From NCBI GenBank assembly GCA_020851835.1, contig JADZBZ010000491.1:1-8076 (forward strand): DNA of 8,076 bases, given 5' to 3'. Every line of letters starts with the position of its first letter. The stretch's first letter is position 1. The notes beneath the pieces are model-generated. The model had not been told where the DNA came from. It was given only the letters and a program-made list of their open reading frames with translations, and searched no databases. Made by a program: the position numbers and the translations under genes. This stretch comes from Acidobacteriota bacterium (lineage in GTDB: Bacteria; Acidobacteriota; Vicinamibacteria; Vicinamibacterales; UBA2999). This document shows, piece after piece, positions 1 through 6,044 of the stretch.

Positions 1-470
1 ACGAGACTCGGCCGTTCCTGCAGGGGGCGCGGCTCACGGCCTGGGAGTTGATGAAGGACGGCATCGACACCACGGTCATCACCGACAACATGGCCGGCGC
101 CCTCATGCGCACGGGGACGATCGATCTAGTGGTCGTGGGCGCGGACCGCATCGCCGCCAACGGCGACACCGCGAACAAGATTGGCACTTACTCGGTAGCG
201 GTTCTGGCGAAGGCGCACGGGATTCCGTTCTACGTCGCCGCGCCGTGGTCCACGATCGATCTGAGCACACCCGACGGATCGGCGATTCCCATCGAAGAGC
301 GGAATACGCGCGAGGTGACGCACGTAGGTTCCACGCAGGTCGCTCCAACCGGCGCCCGCGTACGGAACCCCTCCTTCGACGTCACCCCGGCCCGCTACAT
401 CACGGCCATCATCACCGAACGCGGCATCCAGCGAGCCCCGTTCGACGCATCGCTCGCGGGCCAGGCATAG
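1..470 (+). CDS. mtnA: S-methyl-5-thioribose-1-phosphate isomerase, C-terminal part (5' end outside window)
   Basis: The enzyme isomerises 5-methylthioribose-1-phosphate to 5-methylthioribulose-1-phosphate in the cytoplasmic methionine salvage pathway. The reading frame is open from base 3 and gives 155 residues before the TAG at 468-470. A full MtnA is about 340-350 residues, so roughly the first half lies upstream. The visible part begins with ETRPFLQGARLTAWEL, a typical mid-protein MtnA motif. It then has GADRIAANGDTANKIGTY, whose Asp (codon at 144) is the family's catalytic acid, followed by FYVAAPWSTIDL, IPIEERN and a C-terminal NPSFDVTPARYITAIITERG block. The catalytic cysteine of the family is expected upstream of the window. 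The related eIF2B-like or ribose-1,5-bisphosphate isomerases are less likely given how closely these blocks match MtnA. tsaD follows after 32 bases on the same strand and may be co-transcribed. Confidence 0.95.
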   Translation, partial: ETRPFLQGARLTAWELMKDGIDTTVITDNMAGALMRTGTIDLVVVGADRIAANGDTANKIGTYSVAVLAKAHGIPFYVAAPWSTIDLSTPDGSAIPIEERNTREVTHVGSTQVAPTGARVRNPSFDVTPARYITAIITERGIQRAPFDASLAGQA

Positions 471-502
471 CCGGGCCCGCCACCGCGTCCCCGGCAACTG
501 CC

Positions 503-1573
503 ATGTCCCTCCAGCACCTTCTGGCCATCGAGACCTCGTGCGACGAAACGGCCGCGGCCATCGTCGATCGGACCGGCGACGCCGATCGCCCTTGGGCCGT
601 CCGCTCGAGCGTGGTCGCCTCGCAGGTGGCGATTCACCGCGAGTGGGGCGGGGTCGTCCCCGAACTGGCGTCGCGCCAGCACGTACGGGACATCTGCGGG
701 GTCGTCGAGCGTGCCCTGGCCGACGCAGACCTGTCGTGGCCCGCCATCGATGCGATGGCGGTCACCCAGGGGCCCGGTCTCGTGGGTTCCTTGCTCGTCG
801 GGGTCTCCTTCGCCAAGGCCGCGGCGTGGTCGCTCGGCCGGCCGCTGGTGGCGGTCCATCATCTGGCCGGCCACATCGAGTCCATCTGGCTGGACCACGG
901 GCGCATTCCGCTGCCTGCCGTCGTGCTGGTCGTGTCCGGCGGTCACACGAACCTGTATCTGATTCGTCGAGAGGGCGAGTACGTGCTCCTGGGCCGCACG
1001 CGCGACGATGCGGCAGGGGAGGCGTACGACAAGGTCGCCAAGCTCCTGGGGCTGGGGTATCCGGGCGGACCGATCGTCGATCGCCTGGCCGCGGAGGGCA
1101 ACGCACGCGCCATTCGCTGGCCGGGCACACGCCTGACCAATCCCGATCGCAACCATCCGGAACGGGACGGCCGATTCGACTTCAGCTTTTCGGGATTGAA
1201 GACGGCGGTGCTCCGGCACGTCCGGGCGCGGCAGGCCGCGCTCGGTCAGGATCGGCTGCCGGATGCCGAGGTGCGGGACATCGCCGCGAGCTTCCAGCAT
1301 CGCGTCGTGGAGACGCTGGTGGAGCGGACGTTCGCTGCCGCGCGCTGGCACGGCGCACGCGCCGTGGGCGTGGCGGGTGGCGTGTCAGCGAATGCCCACT
1401 TGCGGAGCGAGATGGCGGCCAGGGGCGCCGCTGTCGAGTTACCCGTGTTCATCCCGCGGCTGTCGCTGTCGACCGACAACGCCGCGATGATTGCCGCAGC
1501 CGGGCTGCGACAGTTGGCACGGGGCCGGCTGGCGCCGCCAGATCTCAACGCCGACGCGTCGCTGGCGCTCTGA
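503..1573 (+). CDS. tsaD: tRNA N6-threonylcarbamoyladenosine (t6A37) transferase TsaD
   Basis: TsaD, working with TsaB and TsaE, moves the threonylcarbamoyl group from threonylcarbamoyl-AMP to A37 of ANN-decoding tRNAs. It is a cytoplasmic ASKHA-fold protein, universal in bacteria. The 356-residue product is slightly longer than the usual ~340. ATG 503 is chosen because the family N-terminus, IETSCDETAAAIV (residues 9-21), follows within a few residues; upstream in-frame starts would run deep into mtnA. Visible motifs are VPELASRQH (52-60), the metal-binding HHLAGH (His120 and His124), SGGHT (144-148), DDAAGEAYDK (167-176), FSFSGLKTAV (226-235), GVAGGVSANAHLR and STDNAAMIA, whose Asp325 is the expected third metal ligand. 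All key residues are present. No clear Shine-Dalgarno site precedes the ATG, so translation may be coupled to mtnA or read from a weak site. The C-terminus converges on the minus-strand yjbQ-like gene 30 bases away. Confidence 0.97.
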   Translation: MSLQHLLAIETSCDETAAAIVDRTGDADRPWAVRSSVVASQVAIHREWGGVVPELASRQHVRDICGVVERALADADLSWPAIDAMAVTQGPGLVGSLLVGVSFAKAAAWSLGRPLVAVHHLAGHIESIWLDHGRIPLPAVVLVVSGGHTNLYLIRREGEYVLLGRTRDDAAGEAYDKVAKLLGLGYPGGPIVDRLAAEGNARAIRWPGTRLTNPDRNHPERDGRFDFSFSGLKTAVLRHVRARQAALGQDRLPDAEVRDIAASFQHRVVETLVERTFAAARWHGARAVGVAGGVSANAHLRSEMAARGAAVELPVFIPRLSLSTDNAAMIAAAGLRQLARGRLAPPDLNADASLAL

Positions 1574-1584
1574 CGACGGAGTGC

Positions 1585-1598
1585 GAGGGGGCGCCCTC
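1585..1598. terminator. Candidate hairpin between convergent genes
   Basis: The 30-base gap between the convergent stops of tsaD and the yjbQ-like gene holds an inverted repeat: GAGGG at 1585-1589 pairs with CCCTC at 1594-1598 around the loop GGCG. It lies where a two-way terminator would be expected. The stem is only five pairs and no T-tract follows on either strand, so it is not a standard intrinsic terminator. In GC-rich DNA such a stem can also arise by chance. Confidence 0.3.
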
Positions 1599-1603
1599 AC
1601 CGG

Positions 1604-2026
1604 TCATTCGCCGAGCACCTTGACCAGCACCCGCTTCGCGCGCCGGCCGTCGAACTCGCCGTAGAAGATCTGCTCCCATGGCCCGAAGTCGAGCCGGCCC
1701 GCCGTGATGGCGACCACCACCTCGCGGCCCATGAGCTGTCGCTTCATATGGGCGTCGGCATTGTCCTCGCCGGTGCGGTTGTGCGCGTAGCGTGAGGGAG
1801 AGGCGTCGAAGGGCGCCAGTCGCTCCAGCCAGGCGGCGTAGTCCTGGTGCAGGCCCGACTCGTCGTCGTTGATGAAGACCGATGCCGTGATGTGCATGGC
1901 GTTGACCAGGACCAGGCCCTCACGAACGCCGCTGCGCGCGACCGCGGCCTCGACCTGTGATGTGATGTTCTCGAGGGCGAAGCGGGCGGGCAGGTTGAAC
2001 GTCAGGTATTCGGTGTGAGCGGTCAT
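1604..2026 (-). CDS. YjbQ/UPF0047 family protein (secondary thiamine-phosphate synthase family)
   Basis: This is a 140-residue cytoplasmic protein of the small, widely conserved YjbQ/UPF0047 family. E. coli YjbQ has been linked to a weak thiamine-phosphate synthase activity, but the true cell role is unsettled. The whole family domain is present: VLVNAMHITASVFINDDE (residues 39-56, His45), a YAHNRTGEDNADAHMKRQL block (80-98, with His82, Asp91 and His93), then ITAGRLDFGPWEQIFYGEFD (107-126) and the terminal RRAKRVLVKV. His45, Asp91 and His93 fall where the family's conserved active-site-like residues are. ATG 2026 is preferred over an in-frame ATG at 2116, because the extra 30 residues (rich in His, Asp and Arg) match nothing in the family and lie inside the opposing NUDIX gene. 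The start codon abuts the ATG of that gene. No clear ribosome binding site is seen. Confidence 0.9.
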   Translation of the reverse strand: MTAHTEYLTFNLPARFALENITSQVEAAVARSGVREGLVLVNAMHITASVFINDDESGLHQDYAAWLERLAPFDASPSRYAHNRTGEDNADAHMKRQLMGREVVVAITAGRLDFGPWEQIFYGEFDGRRAKRVLVKVLGE

Positions 2027-2470
2027 ATGGGCACAGAGTATCCCGCGGCGCCGATCGTCGGCGTGGGCGGCGTCGTGGTTCGGGGGGAGCAGGTGCTGGT
2101 GATCCGGAGGGCGCACGACCCGAGGAAGGGCGAGTGGTCAGTTCCCGGCGGCGTGGTGGAACTCGGTGAGTCGCTGACCAGCGCGCTTCGCCGCGAACTG
2201 CACGAAGAGACCGGCCTGGACGTCGAAATCGGGCCGGTCGTCGAAACCTTCGACCGCGTGCACCGCGACGGTGATGGCCGCGTGCGCTATCACTTCGTCA
2301 TCGTGGATTTCCTGTGCACGGCGCCGAGCGGAGAGGCGATCGCGGGGACCGATGCTGAAGCGGTGGCCTGGGTAGGGGCCGACGAGCTGCACGCGTTCGG
2401 GATCGATCCTCACGCGAGCGCGGTGCTTCGCAAGGGACTGGCCCTGGCGCGCCGGATCGTCGAGTCGTAG
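2015..2470 (+). CDS. NUDIX hydrolase, ADP-ribose pyrophosphatase-like
   Basis: This is a compact Nudix-fold enzyme that should hydrolyse a nucleoside diphosphate linked to another moiety, in the cytoplasm. The full Nudix box is present at residues 46-68 (GTG numbering): it begins GVVELGE and ends RELHEETGL, fitting GX5EX7REUXEEXGU with the metal-binding REXXEE core intact. The opening APIVGVGGVVVRGEQVLVIRR and the layout resemble ADP-ribose pyrophosphatase/MutT-like members, but substrate cannot be assigned from sequence. Two starts are possible. GTG 2015 (151 residues) has AGGT at 2004-2007 at good spacing and overlaps the opposing gene by 12 bases. ATG 2027 (147 residues) directly abuts that gene's ATG and has no ribosome binding site at normal distance. 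The domain is complete in either case. The HD gene starts 49 bases after the stop. Confidence 0.92.
   Translation: MSGHMGTEYPAAPIVGVGGVVVRGEQVLVIRRAHDPRKGEWSVPGGVVELGESLTSALRRELHEETGLDVEIGPVVETFDRVHRDGDGRVRYHFVIVDFLCTAPSGEAIAGTDAEAVAWVGADELHAFGIDPHASAVLRKGLALARRIVES
2037..2042 (-). promoter_or_regulatory. Candidate -10 element for the yjbQ-like gene
   Basis: On the minus strand GATACT matches TATAAT at 4 of 6 positions and lies 10 bases before ATG 2026, inside the 5' end of the NUDIX gene. No recognisable -35 hexamer is found at 16-18 bases. If used, the transcript would have only a few leader bases. Weak evidence. Confidence 0.2.
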
Positions 2471-2484
2471 CGTAGCTGTGCCCT

Positions 2485-2513
2485 TTGCAGTCTGCGCACC
2501 GACACTGTAAGTT
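2485..2513 (+). promoter_or_regulatory. Candidate promoter of the HD-domain gene
   Basis: TTGCAG (2485-2490) and TAAGTT (2508-2513) are separated by 17 bases in the short gap before the HD gene. Each hexamer matches the sigma70 consensus at only 3 of 6 positions. The -10-like box ends six bases before the ATG, so transcription from it would begin at or next to the start codon. No Shine-Dalgarno sequence lies in the gap, which fits a leaderless mRNA but does not prove it. Confidence 0.3.
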
Positions 2514-2519
2514 ACGCGC

Positions 2520-3092
2520 ATGACCGTAAGCCGAGACGCCGCCTGGCAACTGCTGACCGAGTGGACCCAGAGCGAGAGCCTGCGCAAGCATGCGCTCGCC
2601 GTGGAAGCCGCCGTGCGCGGGTACGCCCGGCAGCAGGGCGCCAACGAGGAGGAATGGGGCGTGGTTGCGCTGCTCCACGACTTCGACTACGAGCGCTATC
2701 CCACGCTGGGTGATCATCCCAACAGGGGTTGCGAGCATCTGCGCACGCTCGGGTATCCCGAGTGGGTGATGCGCGCCATTCAGGCCCACGCGTCGGAGAT
2801 CACCGGCGTCGAGCCCGAGACACCCGTCGAGCGCACGCTCGTGGCCTGCGACGAGATGGCCGGTTTCATCACCGCTGCCGCCCTCGTGCGGCCGACCAGG
2901 AGCATTCTCGACCTCGAGGCTCCGTCTGTGATTAAGCGGATGAAGGACAAGGCCTTCGCCCGGCAGGTGCCGCGCGAGCATCTGAAGAAGGGCGCCGAGC
3001 TCATGGGCCTGCCGCTCGATGAGCACATCGCCAACGTCATCGGGTTCATGCGGGAACAGGCCGACGCCCTGGGCCTAGGCGGAACGGCCTGA
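2520..3092 (+). CDS. HD-domain phosphohydrolase (predicted)
   Basis: This 190-residue soluble protein has the HD superfamily metal-binding pattern: His24 in the first helix (RKHAL), the HD pair His53-Asp54 in ALLHDFDYERYP, His90 in IQAHAS, and Asp111 in ACDEMAG. HD proteins of this kind are metal-dependent phosphohydrolases, often acting on nucleotides. This one resembles the single-domain HD hydrolases of the COG2316 type, whose substrates are largely unknown. The segment DFDYERYP followed by GDHPNRGCEHLRTLGYP is characteristic of that subgroup. The C-terminal third is helical with no extra recognisable domain. ATG 2520 is the only start that keeps the first helix with His24. It stands alone between the NUDIX gene (49-base gap) and the ABC operon (25-base gap, its own promoter likely), so a link to nucleotide clean-up with the NUDIX enzyme is only inference. 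Confidence 0.85.
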   Translation: MTVSRDAAWQLLTEWTQSESLRKHALAVEAAVRGYARQQGANEEEWGVVALLHDFDYERYPTLGDHPNRGCEHLRTLGYPEWVMRAIQAHASEITGVEPETPVERTLVACDEMAGFITAAALVRPTRSILDLEAPSVIKRMKDKAFARQVPREHLKKGAELMGLPLDEHIANVIGFMREQADALGLGGTA

Positions 3093-3104
3093 GTCGGCCG
3101 CCCG

Positions 3105-3110
3105 TATACT
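3105..3110 (+). promoter_or_regulatory. Likely -10 element of the ABC operon
   Basis: TATACT matches the sigma70 -10 consensus at 5 of 6 positions and stands out in an otherwise GC-rich 25-base gap. It ends seven bases before ATG 3118, so the expected start point is at or next to the A of the start codon. No Shine-Dalgarno site is present between it and the gene, and no good -35 box lies 16-18 bases upstream (the region reads GGAACGGC). The operon mRNA may therefore be leaderless. Confidence 0.45.
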
Positions 3111-3117
3111 TCACTGC

Positions 3118-4167
3118 ATGACCGCCATGACGGGCGAGGCGTTTCCGGGGCCGGACGCGGATGTCGGAGCGTCGTGTGGCGCCGACAGCGTGGTGCAATG
3201 CGACGACCTCAGCGTGCGATATGGACGCAACTGGGCCCTGCGTGACGTCACGACCACGTTCCGTAAGGGAGCCGTGGGCTTACTGGGACCCAACGGCGCC
3301 GGCAAGAGCACGCTCATCAAGACGCTGCTCGGGTTCGTGACGCCCGACAAGGGCCGCCTGCGCGTGCTGGGGTTCGATGTGTCCCGTTCTCCGCTCGAGA
3401 TCCGGTCCCGCATCGGCTATATGCCCGAGACCGACTCGCACATTCCGGGCATGAACGCTGTCTCGTTTGTCGCCTATTGCGGCGAGCTGGCGGGCCTGCC
3501 TCCGGCCGACGCGATGCAGCGCGCTCACGAGGTGCTCTACTACGTGGGACTCGGCGAGGCGCGTTACCGCAATCTCGAGACCTACTCGACCGGCATGAAG
3601 CAGCGCATCAAGCTGGCGCAGGCCATCGTGCACGACCCGGATCTGCTGTTTCTCGACGAGCCGACCAACGGGATGGATCCCAAGGGGCGCGACGAGATGC
3701 TGGTGCTCATCCGGGACCTCGCACACAACAAGAACGTCAACCTGATCCTCTCGTCGCACCTGCTGCCCGACGTCGAGTACACGTGCGATCACGTCGTCGT
3801 GGTGGACAAGGGGGTGATTGCAGCATCCGGTCCCATCCAGGCGCTGAAGGGCACCCGCGGCCGCGTGTACGAATTGCGGATCAAGGGCGACCAGGCCCAG
3901 TTCATCGAGGTCCTGCGTCGCGAGGGACTGGACTGTCACGACACCGACGAGGACGTGATTCGGGTGTTCGTGCCCACACCGCTGGATGATCCGGCCCCGC
4001 CGCTGCCGCCCGCCCAATCGGGGGCGCACGGGAGTGCCCTCGGGCCGGATTCGGGTGCCCGCCAGCTGTTCCAGCTCGCTGCTCGCGAACGGGTGCAGGT
4101 GCGGCACCTCCGGCCGAGCGTGCCGACACTCGAGGACGTGTTCGCCCGCGCGGTGGGAGAGGCCTAG
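3118..4167 (+). CDS. ABC transporter ATP-binding protein (ABC-2 exporter type), first of two
   Basis: This cytoplasmic ATPase powers an ABC-2 membrane transporter and has 349 residues. Domain order: a 24-residue leader of no known function, then one nucleotide-binding domain at about 25-240 with Walker A GPNGAGKST (57-65), GYMPE at the Q-loop site (100-104, Glu in place of the usual Gln, which is common in this group), signature YSTGMKQR (156-163), Walker B LLFLDEP with catalytic Glu181, D-loop GMDP (185-188) and switch His214 in SSHLL. All residues needed for ATP hydrolysis are present. A C-terminal domain follows. It contains a Pro/Gly/Ala-rich insert (about 286-316) before the terminal block VRHLRPSVPTLEDVFARAVG, a typical ending in CcmA-like (COG1131) ATPases. 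It is the first gene of a four-gene operon; the permease starts three bases after its stop. The substrate is unknown. Confidence 0.95.
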   Translation: MTAMTGEAFPGPDADVGASCGADSVVQCDDLSVRYGRNWALRDVTTTFRKGAVGLLGPNGAGKSTLIKTLLGFVTPDKGRLRVLGFDVSRSPLEIRSRIGYMPETDSHIPGMNAVSFVAYCGELAGLPPADAMQRAHEVLYYVGLGEARYRNLETYSTGMKQRIKLAQAIVHDPDLLFLDEPTNGMDPKGRDEMLVLIRDLAHNKNVNLILSSHLLPDVEYTCDHVVVVDKGVIAASGPIQALKGTRGRVYELRIKGDQAQFIEVLRREGLDCHDTDEDVIRVFVPTPLDDPAPPLPPAQSGAHGSALGPDSGARQLFQLAARERVQVRHLRPSVPTLEDVFARAVGEA

Positions 4168-4170
4168 ACA

Positions 4171-5010
4171 ATGCCGATCCACGATCAGGGATACCGGCGA
4201 TACGGCGGCGAACGAGCTCCGCTCGGGCGCGCCTGGCAGGTCATCGCCAGGGCCGGCATCCGCTCCATCGTCAGCAAGCGGGCGTTCATCGCCCTGATGC
4301 TCTTCGCCTGGGCACCGTTCCTAGTGCGTGCGGTGCAGATGTATGCCTCCGCGAATTTCCAGCAGGCGGCATTCCTGGCACCCAAGGGCGAGACCTTCCG
4401 CCAATTCCTGGACCAGCAGGGCGTATTCGTCTTCTTCGTGACCATCTGGGTGGGCGCCGGGCTCATCGCCAACGATCGCCGGGCCAACGCCCTCCATCTC
4501 TATCTGTCGAAGCCGCTGACCTCCGCCGAGTACATCGCGGGCAAGATGGCCATTCTCTTCCTGTTCCTCGTGTTCGTTACCTGGGCGCCGGCAATGGGCC
4601 TGCTCCTCGTGCAGGCGATCTTCGCGGGCAGCTTCACCTTCATTCGCAACAACGCCTACCTCCTGCCGGCCATCACGCTGTTTTCACTTGCGCAGGTCCT
4701 GCTGGCTGCCACCAGCATGCTCGCCCTGTCGTCGCTGTCGAGGAGCAGCCGCTTCGTGGGCGTGATGTATGCGGGACTGATGTTCTTCACCGCAGCGCTG
4801 TTCCAGGCCTTGCGCGGGATTACCGGTACCAGCCGATTCGCCTGGCTGTCGCCGGGAGATTCGCTCGAGCAGGTTGGAGACGCCATCTTCAGACTCCAGC
4901 CGCGGTACGATCTGGCGCCATCGATTGCGGCGATCGCCGTATTCGTGATCATTGCGGGATCCGTGGTCATTCTCGCCCGGCGGGTCAAGGGCGTGGAGAT
5001 CGTCACGTGA
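4171..5010 (+). CDS. ABC-2 type transporter permease, first of two
   Basis: This 279-residue inner-membrane protein should pair with the ATPases of this operon. Six hydrophobic segments are visible at about residues 38-55, 84-100, 125-150, 162-187, 191-212 and 250-270, the usual ABC-2 layout. Between segments 2 and 3 lies LIANDRRANALHLYLSKPLT followed by SAEYIAGK, the cytoplasmic block with the shared (S/T)(K/R)P motif typical of ABC-2 permeases that contact the ATPase. The first ~35 residues are polar and basic and probably cytoplasmic. ATG 4171 has a GGGAGAGG ribosome binding site at 4155-4162, eight bases away, inside the end of the preceding gene. The stop overlaps the GTG of the second ATPase by four bases, so translation is likely coupled. 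The substrate cannot be inferred. Confidence 0.9.
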   Translation: MPIHDQGYRRYGGERAPLGRAWQVIARAGIRSIVSKRAFIALMLFAWAPFLVRAVQMYASANFQQAAFLAPKGETFRQFLDQQGVFVFFVTIWVGAGLIANDRRANALHLYLSKPLTSAEYIAGKMAILFLFLVFVTWAPAMGLLLVQAIFAGSFTFIRNNAYLLPAITLFSLAQVLLAATSMLALSSLSRSSRFVGVMYAGLMFFTAALFQALRGITGTSRFAWLSPGDSLEQVGDAIFRLQPRYDLAPSIAAIAVFVIIAGSVVILARRVKGVEIVT

Positions 5011-6044
5011 CGCCAGACGGCATCCGGCCCGTGCCAGCGGGGAAGCCGGCGGGCGGCGCGGCGGCTCTCGCTTCGGTGGAGCCGGAGACGCTTCCGGGCG
5101 GCGGCCACTTGTCCCGGGCCTCCGCCGCACTCGTGCAGGCCGAGCACCTGTCGAAGTGGTACGGCCAGGTGAACGGGCTCAATGACGTCACGGTGGTGAT
5201 TCCTCCCGGCATCACGGGCCTGCTCGGCCCGAACGGCGCCGGGAAGTCAACGTTCATGAAGCTGATGACCGGGCAGTTGAAGCCCAGCCAGGGCAGTGTC
5301 CGCGTACTCGGCGAGCCCATCTGGGCCAACCCGCGCATTTACGCGCGGATCGGCGTGTGTCCCGAGCAGGATGCCTTCTACGACCGCATGACGGGCCTGG
5401 AGTGGGTCACTGCGCTCGTGCGTCTGAACGGCCTGGACGATGGTGCCGCGGACGCCGCGGCGAAGGCCGCGCTCGAGAAGGTCGACCTCATGAGCGCCGC
5501 CGGCAAGAAGATTGGTGCCTACAGCAAGGGCATGCGTCAGCGTGTCAAGCTGGCGCAGGCCCTCGTCCACGACCCCGGTCTGCTCATTCTCGACGAGCCG
5601 CTCACGGGCATGGACCCCTTGATGCGCCGCAAGACAATTCGTCTGATCAAGGGCTGGGCTCGGGCCGGCAAGCACATCATCGTCTCGAGCCACATCCTGC
5701 ACGAGATCGAGTCGATGACCTCGAACATCCTGCTCATCAACAACGGCCGCATCGTCGCCGAAGGCAACGTCCACCAGATCCGGGATCTCATCGACACTCA
5801 TCCCCACACCGTGTACGTCCGAGGCAGCGACCCGCGGGCGCTGGCCCGGCACTTCCTCGCCGCAGACGATGTATTGAGCCTCAGGTTCGAGCCCGGCGCG
5901 GTGGTGGTCGAAACCAGCCGGCCGGACGGCTTCTACGCCAGGCTCACCGATCTGGCTGCGTCTGGTGAGGCCGGTGCCATCGACGAGGTGCAGTCGCCGG
6001 ACGACAACCTGCAGGCGGTGTTCCGCTATCTGGTGAAGCAATGA
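5007..6044 (+). CDS. ABC transporter ATP-binding protein (ABC-2 exporter type), second of two
   Basis: This is a second complete ABC ATPase of 345 residues. Key motifs: Walker A GPNGAGKST (74-82), Q-loop region GVCPEQD (116-122, Gln121 present), signature YSKGMRQR (172-179), Walker B LLILDEP with catalytic Glu197, D-loop GMDP (201-204) and His229 in SSHIL. The domain proper begins near residue 42 (LVQAEHLSKWYG). The ~41 residues before it are rich in Pro, Gly and Ala and match no family I know. The GTG start at 5007 is favoured by GGAG at 4995-4998 with eight-base spacing and by the GTGA overlap with the upstream stop. A later start would still leave the ATPase whole. The C-terminal part (about 240-345) is a small regulatory-like domain ending in SPDDNLQAVFRYLVKQ, typical of CcmA-like ATPases. 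It is diverged from the first ATPase, so the pair is not a recent duplication. Confidence 0.95.
   Translation: MTPDGIRPVPAGKPAGGAAALASVEPETLPGGGHLSRASAALVQAEHLSKWYGQVNGLNDVTVVIPPGITGLLGPNGAGKSTFMKLMTGQLKPSQGSVRVLGEPIWANPRIYARIGVCPEQDAFYDRMTGLEWVTALVRLNGLDDGAADAAAKAALEKVDLMSAAGKKIGAYSKGMRQRVKLAQALVHDPGLLILDEPLTGMDPLMRRKTIRLIKGWARAGKHIIVSSHILHEIESMTSNILLINNGRIVAEGNVHQIRDLIDTHPHTVYVRGSDPRALARHFLAADDVLSLRFEPGAVVVETSRPDGFYARLTDLAASGEAGAIDEVQSPDDNLQAVFRYLVKQ

Noticed and set aside
245..502. Extended N-terminus for TsaD from an upstream in-frame start
   Set aside because: It would overlap mtnA by more than 200 bases and add 86 Arg/His-rich residues absent from the TsaD family; the family N-terminus begins at ATG 503.
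395..1351. Long minus-strand open frame (318 codons) opposite mtnA and tsaD
   Set aside because: It lies antisense to well-conserved coding sequence, its product has no recognisable motif and is rich in Arg, Gly and Pro. Such shadows are expected where the coding strand is GC-rich at third positions.
3280..4182. Minus-strand open frame (300 codons) opposite the first ATPase, and a similar one at 5247-6041 opposite the second
   Set aside because: Both are antisense shadows of strongly motif-supported ATPase genes, and they arise at the same place in both, as expected from homologous sense sequence.
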